A DNA stretch of 64,000 nucleotides from the NCBI RefSeq assembly GCF_900635955.1, contig NZ_LR134201.1:2604001-2668000 (forward strand), read 5' to 3'. The position numbers and the translations under genes were made by a program. The DNA is from Cedecea lapagei (GTDB lineage: Bacteria > Pseudomonadota > Gammaproteobacteria > Enterobacterales > Enterobacteriaceae). Below are positions 50,756-59,892 of this stretch, piece after piece; positions within the stretch are counted from its first letter, which is position 1, and every line of letters starts with the position of its first letter. The notes beneath the pieces are model-generated. The model did not search any database. It worked only from the letters and a program-made list of their open reading frames with translations, and had not been told where the DNA came from.

Positions 50756-51976
50756 TTATCCTAACAGGCTGTGAATACGCTGCAGGCCAACGACCAGGCG
50801 ATCCACTTCTTGCTCGGTATTGTACATGGCAAAAGCAGCACGGCACATGGCGGGCACCTTGTAAAACGCCATCAGCGGCATCGCGCAGTGATGACCCGTG
50901 CGAACGGCAATGCCGTAGTTATCGAGGAAGCTGCCGACGTCATAAGCATGGTGTTTACCGAGATTAAACGCGATCACTCCGCGGCGTTCGTCAGGGCCAT
51001 ATATTACGAGGTCAGGAACGGCCTTCAGCGCGTTTTGAGCGTACCTCATTAACGATCGCTCATACTCGCCAATCTCGTTCATACCTAGCCCTTCAACATA
51101 GCTCAATGCGGCGCCAAGCCCAATGATGCCTGCCGTGTTGGGCGTACCGGCCTCAAAGCGCCATGGCGCTGCGGCGTAGGTCGTGCCTTCCGTCAGGCTG
51201 ACTGTGGCAATCATCGAGCCACCGCCTTCCCACGGCGGCATATCCTGAAGAATGCTCTCCCGGACATACAGCACACCGATGCCGGTAGGCCCATAAATTT
51301 TATGCCCGGAGAAGAGATAAAAATCGCAATCCAGCGCAGCCACATCGGTCGTGTGGTGCATCACGGCCTGAGCACCGTCCACCAGCACTTTGACGCCGGC
51401 ATGATGAGCCGTGGCGATCATCTCCTTCACCGGGTTTTCGGTACCAAGCACGTTAGAAACATGCGTAATGGCCAGAAGCTTTGTGCGCTCGTCGATAAGC
51501 GTCGGGAAGACGTCAAGCTGCAGCGTGCCGTCCTGATTCAGGGGAATAACCCGCAGCTCCGCGCCGGTGCGCTCACACAGCATCTGCCACGGCACGATGT
51601 TCGCGTGGTGCTCCATGGCGCTGATGATAATGTTATCCCCGGCCTGCACGTTAGCGTTGCCCCAGCTGTTGGCGACGAGGTTTATCCCCTCGGTGGTGCC
51701 ACGCACAAAGACAATTTCTTCCGGTTTAGCGGCGTTGATAAAGCGTGCCGCCTGGCTGCGCACGTTTTCCATCAGCGTGGTGGCTTCTGCACTCAGCGTG
51801 TGGATCCCGCGATGCACCGCAGCGTAGCCGTTGCGATAGAACTCAAGCTCGGCATCAATCACCGCCTGTGGTTTCTGCGCGCTGGCAGCACTGTCGAGGT
51901 AGGCCAGCGGCTGGCCGTTGACCTCGCGGCCGAGGATCGGAAAATCTGCCCTGACCTGCTCAATAGAAAAACTCAT
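50756..51976 (-). CDS. sufS: Cysteine desulfurase SufS
   Basis: PLP-dependent class V aminotransferase-fold enzyme releasing sulfur from cysteine for Fe-S assembly. 406 residues. PLP lysine in FSGHKIYGPTG near residue 226 and the persulfide cysteine in RTGHHCAMPLM near residue 364. It overlaps sufD by 4 bases. Confidence 0.98.
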   Translation of the reverse strand: MSFSIEQVRADFPILGREVNGQPLAYLDSAASAQKPQAVIDAELEFYRNGYAAVHRGIHTLSAEATTLMENVRSQAARFINAAKPEEIVFVRGTTEGINLVANSWGNANVQAGDNIIISAMEHHANIVPWQMLCERTGAELRVIPLNQDGTLQLDVFPTLIDERTKLLAITHVSNVLGTENPVKEMIATAHHAGVKVLVDGAQAVMHHTTDVAALDCDFYLFSGHKIYGPTGIGVLYVRESILQDMPPWEGGGSMIATVSLTEGTTYAAAPWRFEAGTPNTAGIIGLGAALSYVEGLGMNEIGEYERSLMRYAQNALKAVPDLVIYGPDERRGVIAFNLGKHHAYDVGSFLDNYGIAVRTGHHCAMPLMAFYKVPAMCRAAFAMYNTEQEVDRLVVGLQRIHSLLG

Positions 51977-53253
51977 GCCTCGCCCCCTGCAAAGCGCCGG
52001 GCGATACGCGCCAGCACCTGCTGTTTTAAGGCCTCGTCGCGGATGCTTTCGGTCAGCTCTGCGGCAAAGGCGAAGATAATCATCTGCTGCGCGGCCTGTT
52101 CGCTAATGCCGCGCGAGCGCAGGTAGAACATCTGCTCGTCGTCAATACGTCCGATAGTTGCGCCGTGGCTGCACTTAACGTCATCGGCGTAAATTTCCAG
52201 CTGCGGTTTGGTATCCACTTCCGCGAGACGGCCAAGCAGCAGATTGTTGTTGGTCATCTGCCCGTCAGTTTTGATCGCGTGCTGAGCCACTTTGATCATG
52301 CCGTTAAACACCGCACGCCCTTTGTCACGCACGATGGTTTTATGCAGCTGACGGCTGTTGCAGTAACCCTTGTTGTGCTCAAGCCAGGTTCGGGTATCGC
52401 ACACTTCGTTATTCACCGGCAGCGCAAGGCTGTTGATGTGCAGCTGATTGTTCTCGCCGTTGAGCTGCGTGCTGGTGTTGTGGCGCAGCACCGCGGCTCC
52501 CAGCAGGAAACTATTGCTGCTCACCGTCGAGTCCCGCTCAATGAGCAGATCGTTATGGGCAAAGTGGTAGCTGGCCGCATTTTCAAACGCCAGCTTATAG
52601 TGGCTAAGCTGCGCGTTGGCGGCCACCTCTGCGGTAAACCGCGAGCCGGTAAAATGCGCCGCATCGTCAAGGCTGACAAAGTGTTCGATCACCGTGGCCT
52701 GAGCGCCCTGCTCAAGAACCAGATGGTGACGGTAATGCGCTGTCGCCATCTCCTGCCCAGCGCTGCCGCGCGTGATGTGCATAAGCAGCAGGGTTTTCTC
52801 AGGCTGTACGTTACGCGCCACGCGGATATGCGTCACCGTCTCCGCCAGGCTTTCAGTGAGGTGCAGGAAGACCTCTCCCTGAACCGGCGCTGGCAGACTC
52901 TGGCGATTATCGTCGATGCTAATCTCAAAGCCACTGTCTGCCACACTGTCGCTCAGCTCAGCGCTGAAACGCCCGTCAACAAATACCAGCCGCAGCGCGT
53001 CTACCGGCAGGGCCAGTTCGTCACGCTGTGGCCCACTTAGAGGCGACTGTGGGGCGAGCACAAACTGGTTGTTCAGCAAACCGTCGAGCGGGGTGTATTT
53101 CCAGTTTTCATGTTTTCGCGTTGGCAGTCCCAGGCGCAGCAGCAGCTGCATATGCTGCTGAGCAACCTGCGAGCGGCTCGTGCCCTGGGCCTCAAACAGG
53201 TGATGCCACTGCTGGAGCGCGTTGCCGTTACTGCTGTTCGGTAAGCCAGCCAT
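51973..53253 (-). CDS. sufD: Fe-S scaffold subunit SufD
   Basis: Beta-helix subunit of the SufBC2D scaffold, needed for iron entry. 426 residues. N-terminal GLPTRKHENWKYTPLDGL and C-terminal ADDVKCSHGATIGRIDDEQMFYLRSRGI are the family signatures; the His in SHGATIG is the conserved cluster-site residue. Overlaps sufC by 26 bases. Confidence 0.98.
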   Translation of the reverse strand: MAGLPNSSNGNALQQWHHLFEAQGTSRSQVAQQHMQLLLRLGLPTRKHENWKYTPLDGLLNNQFVLAPQSPLSGPQRDELALPVDALRLVFVDGRFSAELSDSVADSGFEISIDDNRQSLPAPVQGEVFLHLTESLAETVTHIRVARNVQPEKTLLLMHITRGSAGQEMATAHYRHHLVLEQGAQATVIEHFVSLDDAAHFTGSRFTAEVAANAQLSHYKLAFENAASYHFAHNDLLIERDSTVSSNSFLLGAAVLRHNTSTQLNGENNQLHINSLALPVNNEVCDTRTWLEHNKGYCNSRQLHKTIVRDKGRAVFNGMIKVAQHAIKTDGQMTNNNLLLGRLAEVDTKPQLEIYADDVKCSHGATIGRIDDEQMFYLRSRGISEQAAQQMIIFAFAAELTESIRDEALKQQVLARIARRFAGGEA

Positions 53254-53974
53254 AACCCTGCTCCTCCAGTTGTTTCACCAGGCTAAAATCGCCAGATTTA
53301 ACGATGCGCCCCTGATACAGCACGTGAACAAAGTCCGGCTTGATGTAGTCGAGGATACGCTGGTAGTGAGTGACCACGATAAATGAGCGTTTACCGTCGC
53401 GCAGCGAGTTAACCCCTTCGGCAACGATCTTCAGGGCATCAATATCCAGCCCGGAGTCGGTTTCATCGAGGATACAAAGCTCAGGCTCCAGCACCGCCAT
53501 CTGCAGGATATCGTTACGCTTCTTCTCACCACCGGAGAAGCCCACGTTCACCGAACGGGTCAGCAAGTCTTCCGGCATTTGCAGCAGCTTGATTTTCTCT
53601 TCCATCAGGTCCTGGAAGTCAAAACGGTCCAGCGACTCAAGACCACGGTACTCACGCACTGCGTTCAGGGCAGTTTGCAGGAAGAACTGGTTGCTGACTC
53701 CGGGAATTTCCACCGGGTACTGGAAGGCCATAAAAATACCTTCACCAGAACGATCTTCCGGCGACAGTTCCAGTAAATCTTTACCGTTGAACTGCACCGT
53801 TCCGCCGGTCACTTCATAGTCTTCACGCCCGGCAAGCGTGGCGGATAAGGTGCTTTTCCCGGAGCCGTTCGGCCCCATAATGGCGTGAACTTCGCCCGGC
53901 TTCACTTCGAGGTTTAAGCCACGCAGGATCTCTTTGTCCTCAACGCTGACCTGTAAATCTTTAATGCTTAACAT
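53228..53974 (-). CDS. sufC: Fe-S assembly ATPase SufC
   Basis: ABC-type ATPase of the SufBCD complex, 248 residues. Walker A GPNGSGKSTL, signature FSGGEKKRNDI (altered from LSGGQ as usual for SufC), Walker B LCILDETDSGLD, and VTHYQRIL. It powers conformational change that exposes the cluster-building site. Confidence 0.98.
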   Translation of the reverse strand: MLSIKDLQVSVEDKEILRGLNLEVKPGEVHAIMGPNGSGKSTLSATLAGREDYEVTGGTVQFNGKDLLELSPEDRSGEGIFMAFQYPVEIPGVSNQFFLQTALNAVREYRGLESLDRFDFQDLMEEKIKLLQMPEDLLTRSVNVGFSGGEKKRNDILQMAVLEPELCILDETDSGLDIDALKIVAEGVNSLRDGKRSFIVVTHYQRILDYIKPDFVHVLYQGRIVKSGDFSLVKQLEEQGYGWLTEQQ

Positions 53975-53990
53975 AGTTTTCCCTTAATCC

Positions 53991-55472
53991 TTAACCGACG
54001 CTGTGTTCGAGGCTGATGGCTAATAATTTTTGTGCTTCCACCGCGAATTCGAGCGGTAACTCTGAGAACACGTCTTTGCAGAATCCGTTGACGATCATTG
54101 AGATAGCGTCGTCTTCGCTGATCCCACGCTGCAGGCAGTAGAACAGCTGGTCTTCGCCAATACGCGATGTGGTCGCTTCGTGCTCCAGCTGCGCCATGTT
54201 GTTGCGGCACTCCACGTAAGGGAAGGTATGCGCCCCGCTGTCCGGCCCAATCAGCATCGAGTCACACTGGGTGAAGTTGCGGGCATTGGTCGCCGTCGGC
54301 ATGATTTTCACCAGACCACGGTAGCTGTTCTGGCTGTGGCCGGCAGAGATCCCTTTCGAGATGATCGTCGATTTGGTGTTCTTGCCGATATGGATCATTT
54401 TGGTGCCGGTGTCCGCCTGCTGATGGCCGGAGGTGAGCGCCACGGAGAAGAACTCGCCGATGGAGTTGTCGCCACGCAGGATCACGCTTGGGTATTTCCA
54501 GGTGATGGCGGAGCCGGTTTCCGACTGTGTCCAGGACATCTTGCTGTTCTCGCCTTCACACAGCGCACGCTTGGTGACGAAGTTCAGGATGCCGCCGGTG
54601 TTGTTGTCGCCAGGGAACCAGTTTTGCACCGTGGAGTACTTCACCTCCGCATCACGATGAATAATGACTTCCACTACCGCAGCATGCAGCTGATAGCTGT
54701 CACGCACCGGCGCGGAGCAGCCTTCGATATAGCTCACGTAGCTGCCTTCATCCGCGACCAGAATGGTGCGCTCGAACTGCCCGGTCTTCTCCGCGTTGAT
54801 ACGGAAATAGGTGGACAGCTCCATCGGGCAGCGCACGCCTTTAGGGATGTAGATAAAAGTACCGTCTGAAGCCACCGCGGCGTTAAGCGCGGCAAAGAAG
54901 TTATCGTTTGAGGGCACCACGGTACCCAGATATTTTTTTACCAGCTCCGGGTAATCGTGAATCGCCTCGCCAAACGAACAGAAGATAATGCCCTGTTCTG
55001 AGAGTTTTTCACGGTAGGTGGTCGCCACTGACACGGAGTCAAAGATGGCATCCACGGCCACTTCGCTACCTTCGCGTACCGGCACACCGAGCTGCTTAAA
55101 GGCATCTTCTACTTCATTGGTGAGAAACGCATTGGGCGGCTGCTGCACCGCGCCGGGCTGCGACGCGCAGGTGTCATCGCAGCTGCCGCAGGAGGGCGCG
55201 GAATAGTAGCTGTAATCCTGATAATTGAGCTTGTCGTAATTCGCTTTCAGCCAGTGCGGCTCTTCCATTTTCAGCCACGCATGGAACGCGTTCAGGCGGA
55301 ACTCCAGCATCCAGTCCGGTTCGTTGCGACGGGCAGAGATTGCCCGGACCACCTCTTCATTTATGCCTTTTGCCAGCTGCTCAGTTTCCAGCTGGGTGAA
55401 AAAGCCCTCTTTATAATTGAGGTTGCCGGTCCAGGTTTTGACATCGTCAGTTGCTTCAGTATTACGAGACAT
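53991..55472 (-). CDS. sufB: Fe-S scaffold subunit SufB
   Basis: Main scaffold on which [4Fe-4S] clusters form. ATG beginning MSRNTEATDDVKTW gives 493 residues (495 in E. coli); a longer in-frame start is rejected. Contains SCGSCDDTC, IEGCSAPV, and the active cysteine region FTQCDSMLIG with SGAHTFPYVECRN near the C-terminus. Sixteen bases from sufC. Confidence 0.98.
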   Translation of the reverse strand: MSRNTEATDDVKTWTGNLNYKEGFFTQLETEQLAKGINEEVVRAISARRNEPDWMLEFRLNAFHAWLKMEEPHWLKANYDKLNYQDYSYYSAPSCGSCDDTCASQPGAVQQPPNAFLTNEVEDAFKQLGVPVREGSEVAVDAIFDSVSVATTYREKLSEQGIIFCSFGEAIHDYPELVKKYLGTVVPSNDNFFAALNAAVASDGTFIYIPKGVRCPMELSTYFRINAEKTGQFERTILVADEGSYVSYIEGCSAPVRDSYQLHAAVVEVIIHRDAEVKYSTVQNWFPGDNNTGGILNFVTKRALCEGENSKMSWTQSETGSAITWKYPSVILRGDNSIGEFFSVALTSGHQQADTGTKMIHIGKNTKSTIISKGISAGHSQNSYRGLVKIMPTATNARNFTQCDSMLIGPDSGAHTFPYVECRNNMAQLEHEATTSRIGEDQLFYCLQRGISEDDAISMIVNGFCKDVFSELPLEFAVEAQKLLAISLEHSVG

Positions 55473-55480
55473 AGTACCGC

Positions 55481-55849
55481 CTATACCCCAAAACTTTCGC
55501 CGCAGCCGCACTCGTGCTGCGCTTTCGGGTTAGTAAATTTAAAGATCTGATTCAGGCCTTCACGCACATAATCGACTTCAGTACCGTCGATAAAAGGCAT
55601 GGCGGAGAGCGGCACCCACAGGCGTGCGCCGTCGAACTCATAGACCAGGTCGTCCGGCTTCGGCTCGGTTACCGTGTCCAGCACGTAGCCAAAACCTGCA
55701 CAGCCCGTCTGTTTGATGCTCAGGCGTATGCCCTGTAGCTCGGGCTGTTTTGCGGCCAGGTCGCGAATATGCGCGCTGGCGGCCGGGGTCAGGGTCAACC
55801 CCTGCCAGGCAAAATCATTGGGATCAAAGGAACCGGTTTGCACATCCAT
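55481..55849 (-). CDS. sufA: A-type Fe-S carrier SufA
   Basis: Delivers assembled clusters to apoproteins. 122 residues. The three cluster cysteines are in KQTGCAGFGY and the C-terminal HECGCGESFG. First gene of sufABCDSE; a Fur box lies 45 bases upstream of its start. E. coli suf is controlled by Fur, IscR and OxyR/IHF. Confidence 0.97.
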   Translation of the reverse strand: MDVQTGSFDPNDFAWQGLTLTPAASAHIRDLAAKQPELQGIRLSIKQTGCAGFGYVLDTVTEPKPDDLVYEFDGARLWVPLSAMPFIDGTEVDYVREGLNQIFKFTNPKAQHECGCGESFGV

Positions 55850-55893
55850 TCTTCACCTCATTATTCTCTGCGCCAGAAGGCCGATACCCTTAT

Positions 55894-55912
55894 GTTAATG
55901 ATAACAATTATC
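55894..55912. promoter_or_regulatory. Fur box of the suf operon
   Basis: GTTAATGATAACAATTATC matches the 19-bp Fur consensus GATAATGATAATCATTATC at 16 positions, in the sufA promoter region. Confidence 0.85.
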
Positions 55913-56214
55913 AATACAACGCTATGAAAACAGGGGTATTCGCAAAACGCTGTTTTTTTCGGCGCCTGTACTAAGGATAGACCGTCGGCAAACTCTTGCA
56001 GATGGCGAAAAGAGCTGTTTAACCCACTGGTGTAAAAGGAAATATCAAAGATGAAAAACGGCTGAGGGCGGCAAGGGAAAAGATGTATAGAAAATATCTA
56101 TTTATGCGATTGGAGGCGCAAAGAATGTGAAAGGATAACGGCAAAGTACCAACAATTTTCAGATTTCCTGCAGCAGAGGGCAACCGCAGTTCTTTAAACA
56201 ACCAGTTCGGCCCC

Positions 56215-56252
56215 CTATCCTGGTTAACAGATAGCAACGTTAACCAGGATAG
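56215..56252. repeat. 14-bp-arm perfect inverted repeat after the adhesin gene
   Basis: CTATCCTGGTTAAC, a 10-nt loop, then GTTAACCAGGATAG. It begins 24 bases beyond the adhesin stop. No T-run follows on the minus strand, so it may be a 3' stabilising stem, a weak terminator or a protein site. The rest of the gap from 55913 to 56214 shows nothing I can name beyond the suf control region. Confidence 0.75.
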
Positions 56253-56275
56253 CTGTTAGCTACAGAGTGGCGTCA

Positions 56276-57037
56276 TTACCACTCAAAGTTGATTGCCGCA
56301 TTATATGATACGGCTTTGAAGTCCTCGGTATTTGTTGAGATACCGGCTTTTGCAGCAACATTTTCATTGAACCGATACCCGGAGCCAATGGCCATCGCGC
56401 TGGTAGACTCATACCCACCTAACGAACCGGAAAGGTTAAACTTGCCGACGCTATAGGGCTGGAAAAGCCCTGAAAGTGCTGACTGGGAAGCAAAGCCACG
56501 CTTCATTCTGTTATCCAGCTTATCTACACGGTTGCTGAGATGGTTAAGATCGCCGTTCAGCTGGGTAAGCGAGTTCTGGAACTGAGCATTGCTTCTGGCC
56601 TGGCTCTGGTTGATTGCCCCCTGCTGGGTGTTCAAACTTGCCTGATTTTGATTAACAACATCCTGCTGACCGTTGACAGTGGCCTGATTTGCATTTACCT
56701 CTGACTGCTGCTGATTTACCGCACTCTGCTGGCTGTTCAGGCTTGTCTGGTTCTCATTCCACTCTGCCTGTTTGACGTTGGTGTTATCCTGCTTGTCATT
56801 GAGCGCTTGTTGTTGTTCATTAACCGCTTGCTGCTTTTGAATACTCTCATTCAGCGTTGAATCAATCGTATCAACGTTATTTTTAATATCACCAAAGTTT
56901 CCATTGGTTTTGGCAGCATCGGCGTGAGAATTACTGGAAGTTACATCCGAAGACCAGTCTCCCCATTCAGCAGCGGTAGCAGAATGACCGATTAATAATC
57001 CGGAAAACAAAAATGATAAAAAAATTTTATTTTTCAT
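56276..57037 (-). CDS. Short YadA-anchor trimeric autotransporter-like protein
   Basis: 253-residue predicted outer-membrane trimeric autotransporter. ATG beginning MKNKIFLSFLFSG was chosen for its GGAG ribosome site at 8 bases. Signal peptide ends near ATAA. Residues about 25-72 are a small head; 73-149 form eleven uninterrupted heptads N-x-x-Q-x-x-hydrophobic; 150-175 continue the coil; 175-253 match the YadA anchor, with RVDKLDNRMKRGFASQSAL, glycine-rich beta strands and a final aromatic (FEW). Much shorter than typical adhesins (YadA about 420). Not present here in E. coli; flanks are AT-rich, suggesting acquisition. Target is unknown. Confidence 0.85.
   Translation of the reverse strand: MKNKIFLSFLFSGLLIGHSATAAEWGDWSSDVTSSNSHADAAKTNGNFGDIKNNVDTIDSTLNESIQKQQAVNEQQQALNDKQDNTNVKQAEWNENQTSLNSQQSAVNQQQSEVNANQATVNGQQDVVNQNQASLNTQQGAINQSQARSNAQFQNSLTQLNGDLNHLSNRVDKLDNRMKRGFASQSALSGLFQPYSVGKFNLSGSLGGYESTSAMAIGSGYRFNENVAAKAGISTNTEDFKAVSYNAAINFEW
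56591..56821 (-). repeat. Eleven tandem 21-base units encoding Asn-x-x-Gln heptads
   Basis: Each seven-residue unit has Asn at position 1 and Gln at position 4 with Val, Leu, Ile, Trp, Thr or Ser at 7, for example NSQQSAV, NQQQSEV, NANQATV. The polar Gln in every layer would sit in the core of a trimeric coil next to hydrophobic layers. Confidence 0.85.
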
Positions 57038-57606
57038 AAAATGCCACTCCATTTTTATAATTGAAAGTTTTACTGCGCGGCAAAATTATTCACAAATGAA
57101 ATTAACAAGGCAACAGAGAAGTCATTAACAGAAAAATCATAAATTCAAAAAAACACAACACAAAAACCACATTCAACACATTGAAAAACATGAATAAAAC
57201 AAGACAATAAAAACAATTCAAAGATAAAAAAACAGCAATTTAATACTGGATTTTCAGAATCCACCCCGGGCAAAAATGGTAAAATAAACAGCGCTGGAAA
57301 ATTAAAATTTAAGATAAGTAAATAAAGCCAAAAACATCCCAGAATCCTCTCCTGAAAAATATGAAGAGTCTTTTTACTCCTCTTCATTACGACGCGCACT
57401 TTCACACTCTAAATCAGAGCCTGAAGGACCCATCGCTTTTTATAAAACATGCTCTATCGGCGGTATTCAAAAGTGCTTATCCCCCAAAGCTTTAACAGTA
57501 TTATTATTGTCCTGCAGACGCTTCCATCTGCCCTGAACTTAGAGAGAGATAAAAATATTTTGATTTATCAGCTATCCTCCTGTTAAGGAAAAAGGAGTTT
57601 AGCCAG
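57038..57606. other. AT-rich intergenic region upstream of the adhesin
   Basis: About 570 bases, clearly AT-richer than the genes around it. An open frame on the minus strand (57145-57405, rich in Phe, Leu and Cys) lacks a ribosome site and family signs and is probably chance. It should hold the adhesin promoter on one strand and the kinase-like gene's promoter on the other. Such AT-rich DNA is a likely H-NS/Cnu target. Confidence 0.55.
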
Positions 57607-59247
57607 ATGTTGAAAATGATAATGGTCACCGCCCGCGACCGCGCGAGGCTGCAGGAAATCACCGGCGTTCTTTTCCGCTACGGATTGCAGGACATTGTAC
57701 AGCTCTTGGGGTTGTCTTCACTGCATAACAGACTCCGTAGCAGCAATATCCATGATGCAATGCCGATGCCGCAGCGCCTTTGCGCTGCGCTTGAGGAGCT
57801 GGGTCCAACTTTCGTAAAACTTGGGCAGATCCTTTCCACCCGCAGCGACCTTCTTGAGCCCGCATGGACTCAAGCATTAAGCCAGCTGAACTCAGGCGCC
57901 AACCCGCTCCCCTGGTCACAGCTTGAATCTCAGGTCATCGAAACGCTTGGCGCTGCTCCTGCAGAGGTTTTTGCCTCTTTTAACGAAACACCTCTCGCCA
58001 GCGGCTCAATAGCGCAAATCCACCGGGCCAGACTAAAAAACGGCGAAGACGTTATCGTCAAAATCCAGCGTCCCGGCATAGAAACTACCGTCAAAGCAGA
58101 CCTTCGCCTGCTCCGTTATCTCGCTGAAAGCCTTGAGCAGCAGAGCGAAACGCTGGCACGCTTTCAGCCGGTGATGCTGGTACGTTATCTGGAGAATGCG
58201 CTACATCAGGAGCTGGATTTTTGCCATGAAGCGGCCAATGGCGAAAAGGTTTATCAATTCTTTGCTGATTCTGACGAGATCGTTATTCCAGAGATCTATT
58301 GGGAGTGGTGTAGCCCAACGTTGATGGTGCAGGCATTTTTGCCCGGCGTTTCGCCGGAAGACGGCAGCCAGCTTGCGGCCGCAGGTTTTGACGGCCCTCT
58401 TCTGGCAAGGATTGGCGCGAAAGCATTTATCGATATGCTTTTTGAGCTGCGGATTTACCACGCCGATCCCCATCCTGGAAACGTGATGGCGCTGGAAGGC
58501 AACCGGGTCGGTTTTATTGATTTCGGGATGGTCGGCACCCTGAGCGCGGAAAGGCGAGATGAGCTGCTGTCGCTGATTTACGCCATTAGCGAGCGTGACG
58601 CCAGCGGCATTGTCGATGCCCTTATTGTCTGGAGCGATCAGAATTCACTCAATCTCACCGAACTGGAGCTGGCGGCAAGCTATTTCCTGCAGAAGCAGGG
58701 CAACCTCAGATTGCAGTTGGGGAAAGCGCTGACCGATATGCTTTCCACCGCCAGGGAATTCCGCCTGGCGCTGCCTCCCGACCTTGTTTTGCTTTTTAAG
58801 GCGCTGATCACCGCGGACGGCGTGCTGCTGAGAATGGATCCGCAGTTCGATATCATCAGTATCCTGCGGCCGGTGATCAAAAAGGAGATGTTTAAACGTT
58901 ATGCCCGCACGGGTAGCCGTAAACGGCTGCTCAGGTTAGGTAACCGGCTTCTTGACGGCGGGGATGCACTCCCGCAAACCTTACGTTTGGTGATGCAGAG
59001 GCTACGCCACGGTAAATTACATGCGGACATTAACGTAGAGAATATTAGCCAGTTAGGTAAGTCGCTTGAATGCGCGGCATCAACCCTGGCTCTGGCGATT
59101 GTCATTGCCGCACTGCTGATAGTGGTCACGCCGTGGCTGTTTGGCCTGAATATAGCGCTATTCGGTATCCCGCTCTTCCCTGCGCTCGCCCTATTGTGCG
59201 GCATTGCAGGGAGCGCCTGGCTGGTTTTTCGGCTTTTAAGGCAGTGA
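57607..59247 (+). CDS. ABC1/UbiB-family atypical kinase-like protein
   Basis: 546-residue protein of the ABC1/ADCK/UbiB family, whose members support ubiquinone or lipid metabolism through an atypical ATPase. Signature KxGQ is in PTFVKLGQILSTRSDLL. Next come the nucleotide loop PLASGSIAQIHRARL, VIVKIQRPG (ATP lysine), the catalytic region YHADPHPGNVMAL and the metal site FIDFGMVG. Two C-terminal hydrophobic helices (about 497-545) match UbiB. ATG has AGGAG at 9 bases. E. coli ubiB lies elsewhere with ubiE and ubiJ, so this is likely a paralogue with an unproven role. Confidence 0.88.
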   Translation: MLKMIMVTARDRARLQEITGVLFRYGLQDIVQLLGLSSLHNRLRSSNIHDAMPMPQRLCAALEELGPTFVKLGQILSTRSDLLEPAWTQALSQLNSGANPLPWSQLESQVIETLGAAPAEVFASFNETPLASGSIAQIHRARLKNGEDVIVKIQRPGIETTVKADLRLLRYLAESLEQQSETLARFQPVMLVRYLENALHQELDFCHEAANGEKVYQFFADSDEIVIPEIYWEWCSPTLMVQAFLPGVSPEDGSQLAAAGFDGPLLARIGAKAFIDMLFELRIYHADPHPGNVMALEGNRVGFIDFGMVGTLSAERRDELLSLIYAISERDASGIVDALIVWSDQNSLNLTELELAASYFLQKQGNLRLQLGKALTDMLSTAREFRLALPPDLVLLFKALITADGVLLRMDPQFDIISILRPVIKKEMFKRYARTGSRKRLLRLGNRLLDGGDALPQTLRLVMQRLRHGKLHADINVENISQLGKSLECAASTLALAIVIAALLIVVTPWLFGLNIALFGIPLFPALALLCGIAGSAWLVFRLLRQ

Positions 59248-59292
59248 ACTTAGCCCCAGCTGAGTGACTTTCTTGCTCGACGGGGCCAAAGA

Positions 59293-59838
59293 TCAGCTAT
59301 CACCCAGCGACTCGCGCAAATCAGACACCTGCTCTTTGGTGACGTTATCATCGGCAACCAGCCCAAGCTTTTTACCGGTCTTATCGTAAAGGTAGAGATA
59401 ATCATAGGCGCCGCCCTGAACAAAGTAACGATGCTGTTGAACGATAAGATCTCCCTGATACGTGCCGCTACCCACCTGGCATATCAGGCTACCGTCCGTA
59501 ATATAGCTCGCCTGGCGGCTGGCAATATCCAGGGCATGGACGGCCGCAGAGGTTGCCCAGGCGCTGCTTTCGAAATAGAGCGTTTTCGCGTCCAGCGAGA
59601 GCTTAAGATTGGTAAAACCATCAAGGTTTATCTTAGGATCATCATCAGGCACCGCGGCCAGCAGAATCTCCGGCTTGCCGGAGATCGTATTTTGGGCGGT
59701 AATTTGAACCCCACCTACGTAATCCTCCGTGTCTTTCGTGCTCGCCTCGCCCTGAATGCTATAAACCATTTGCCCACCGGGGGCGGTGACTTTTTCTACC
59801 GATGAAAGAGCAGCGGCAGCAGAAAATGGAATAAACAT
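59293..59838 (-). CDS. Predicted secreted protein of unknown function
   Basis: 181 residues from the ATG, with a beta-rich sequence (TYQGDLIVQQHRYFVQGG, LYLYDKTGKKLGLV) and an Ala-rich cleavage site after FSAAAA. The ATG leaves an incomplete signal peptide. Reading upstream in frame adds INLRILSAV with Arg and a hydrophobic run, so the true start may be the ATT at 59863-59865 or a lost ATG. Hence the 5' end is uncertain. I do not recognise the family. It follows the CPBP protease gene closely on the same strand and could be its partner. Confidence 0.65.
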   Translation of the reverse strand: MFIPFSAAAALSSVEKVTAPGGQMVYSIQGEASTKDTEDYVGGVQITAQNTISGKPEILLAAVPDDDPKINLDGFTNLKLSLDAKTLYFESSAWATSAAVHALDIASRQASYITDGSLICQVGSGTYQGDLIVQQHRYFVQGGAYDYLYLYDKTGKKLGLVADDNVTKEQVSDLRESLGDS

Positions 59839-59892
59839 TACCGCTGATAAAATTCTTAGATTAATTTTTCCACTTTTTGTGAGAAAGCCAAT

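Noticed and set aside
57145..57405. 86-codon Phe/Leu/Cys-rich minus-strand frame near the adhesin
   Set aside because: In AT-rich DNA such hydrophobic frames arise by chance; no ribosome site or conserved pattern could be seen.
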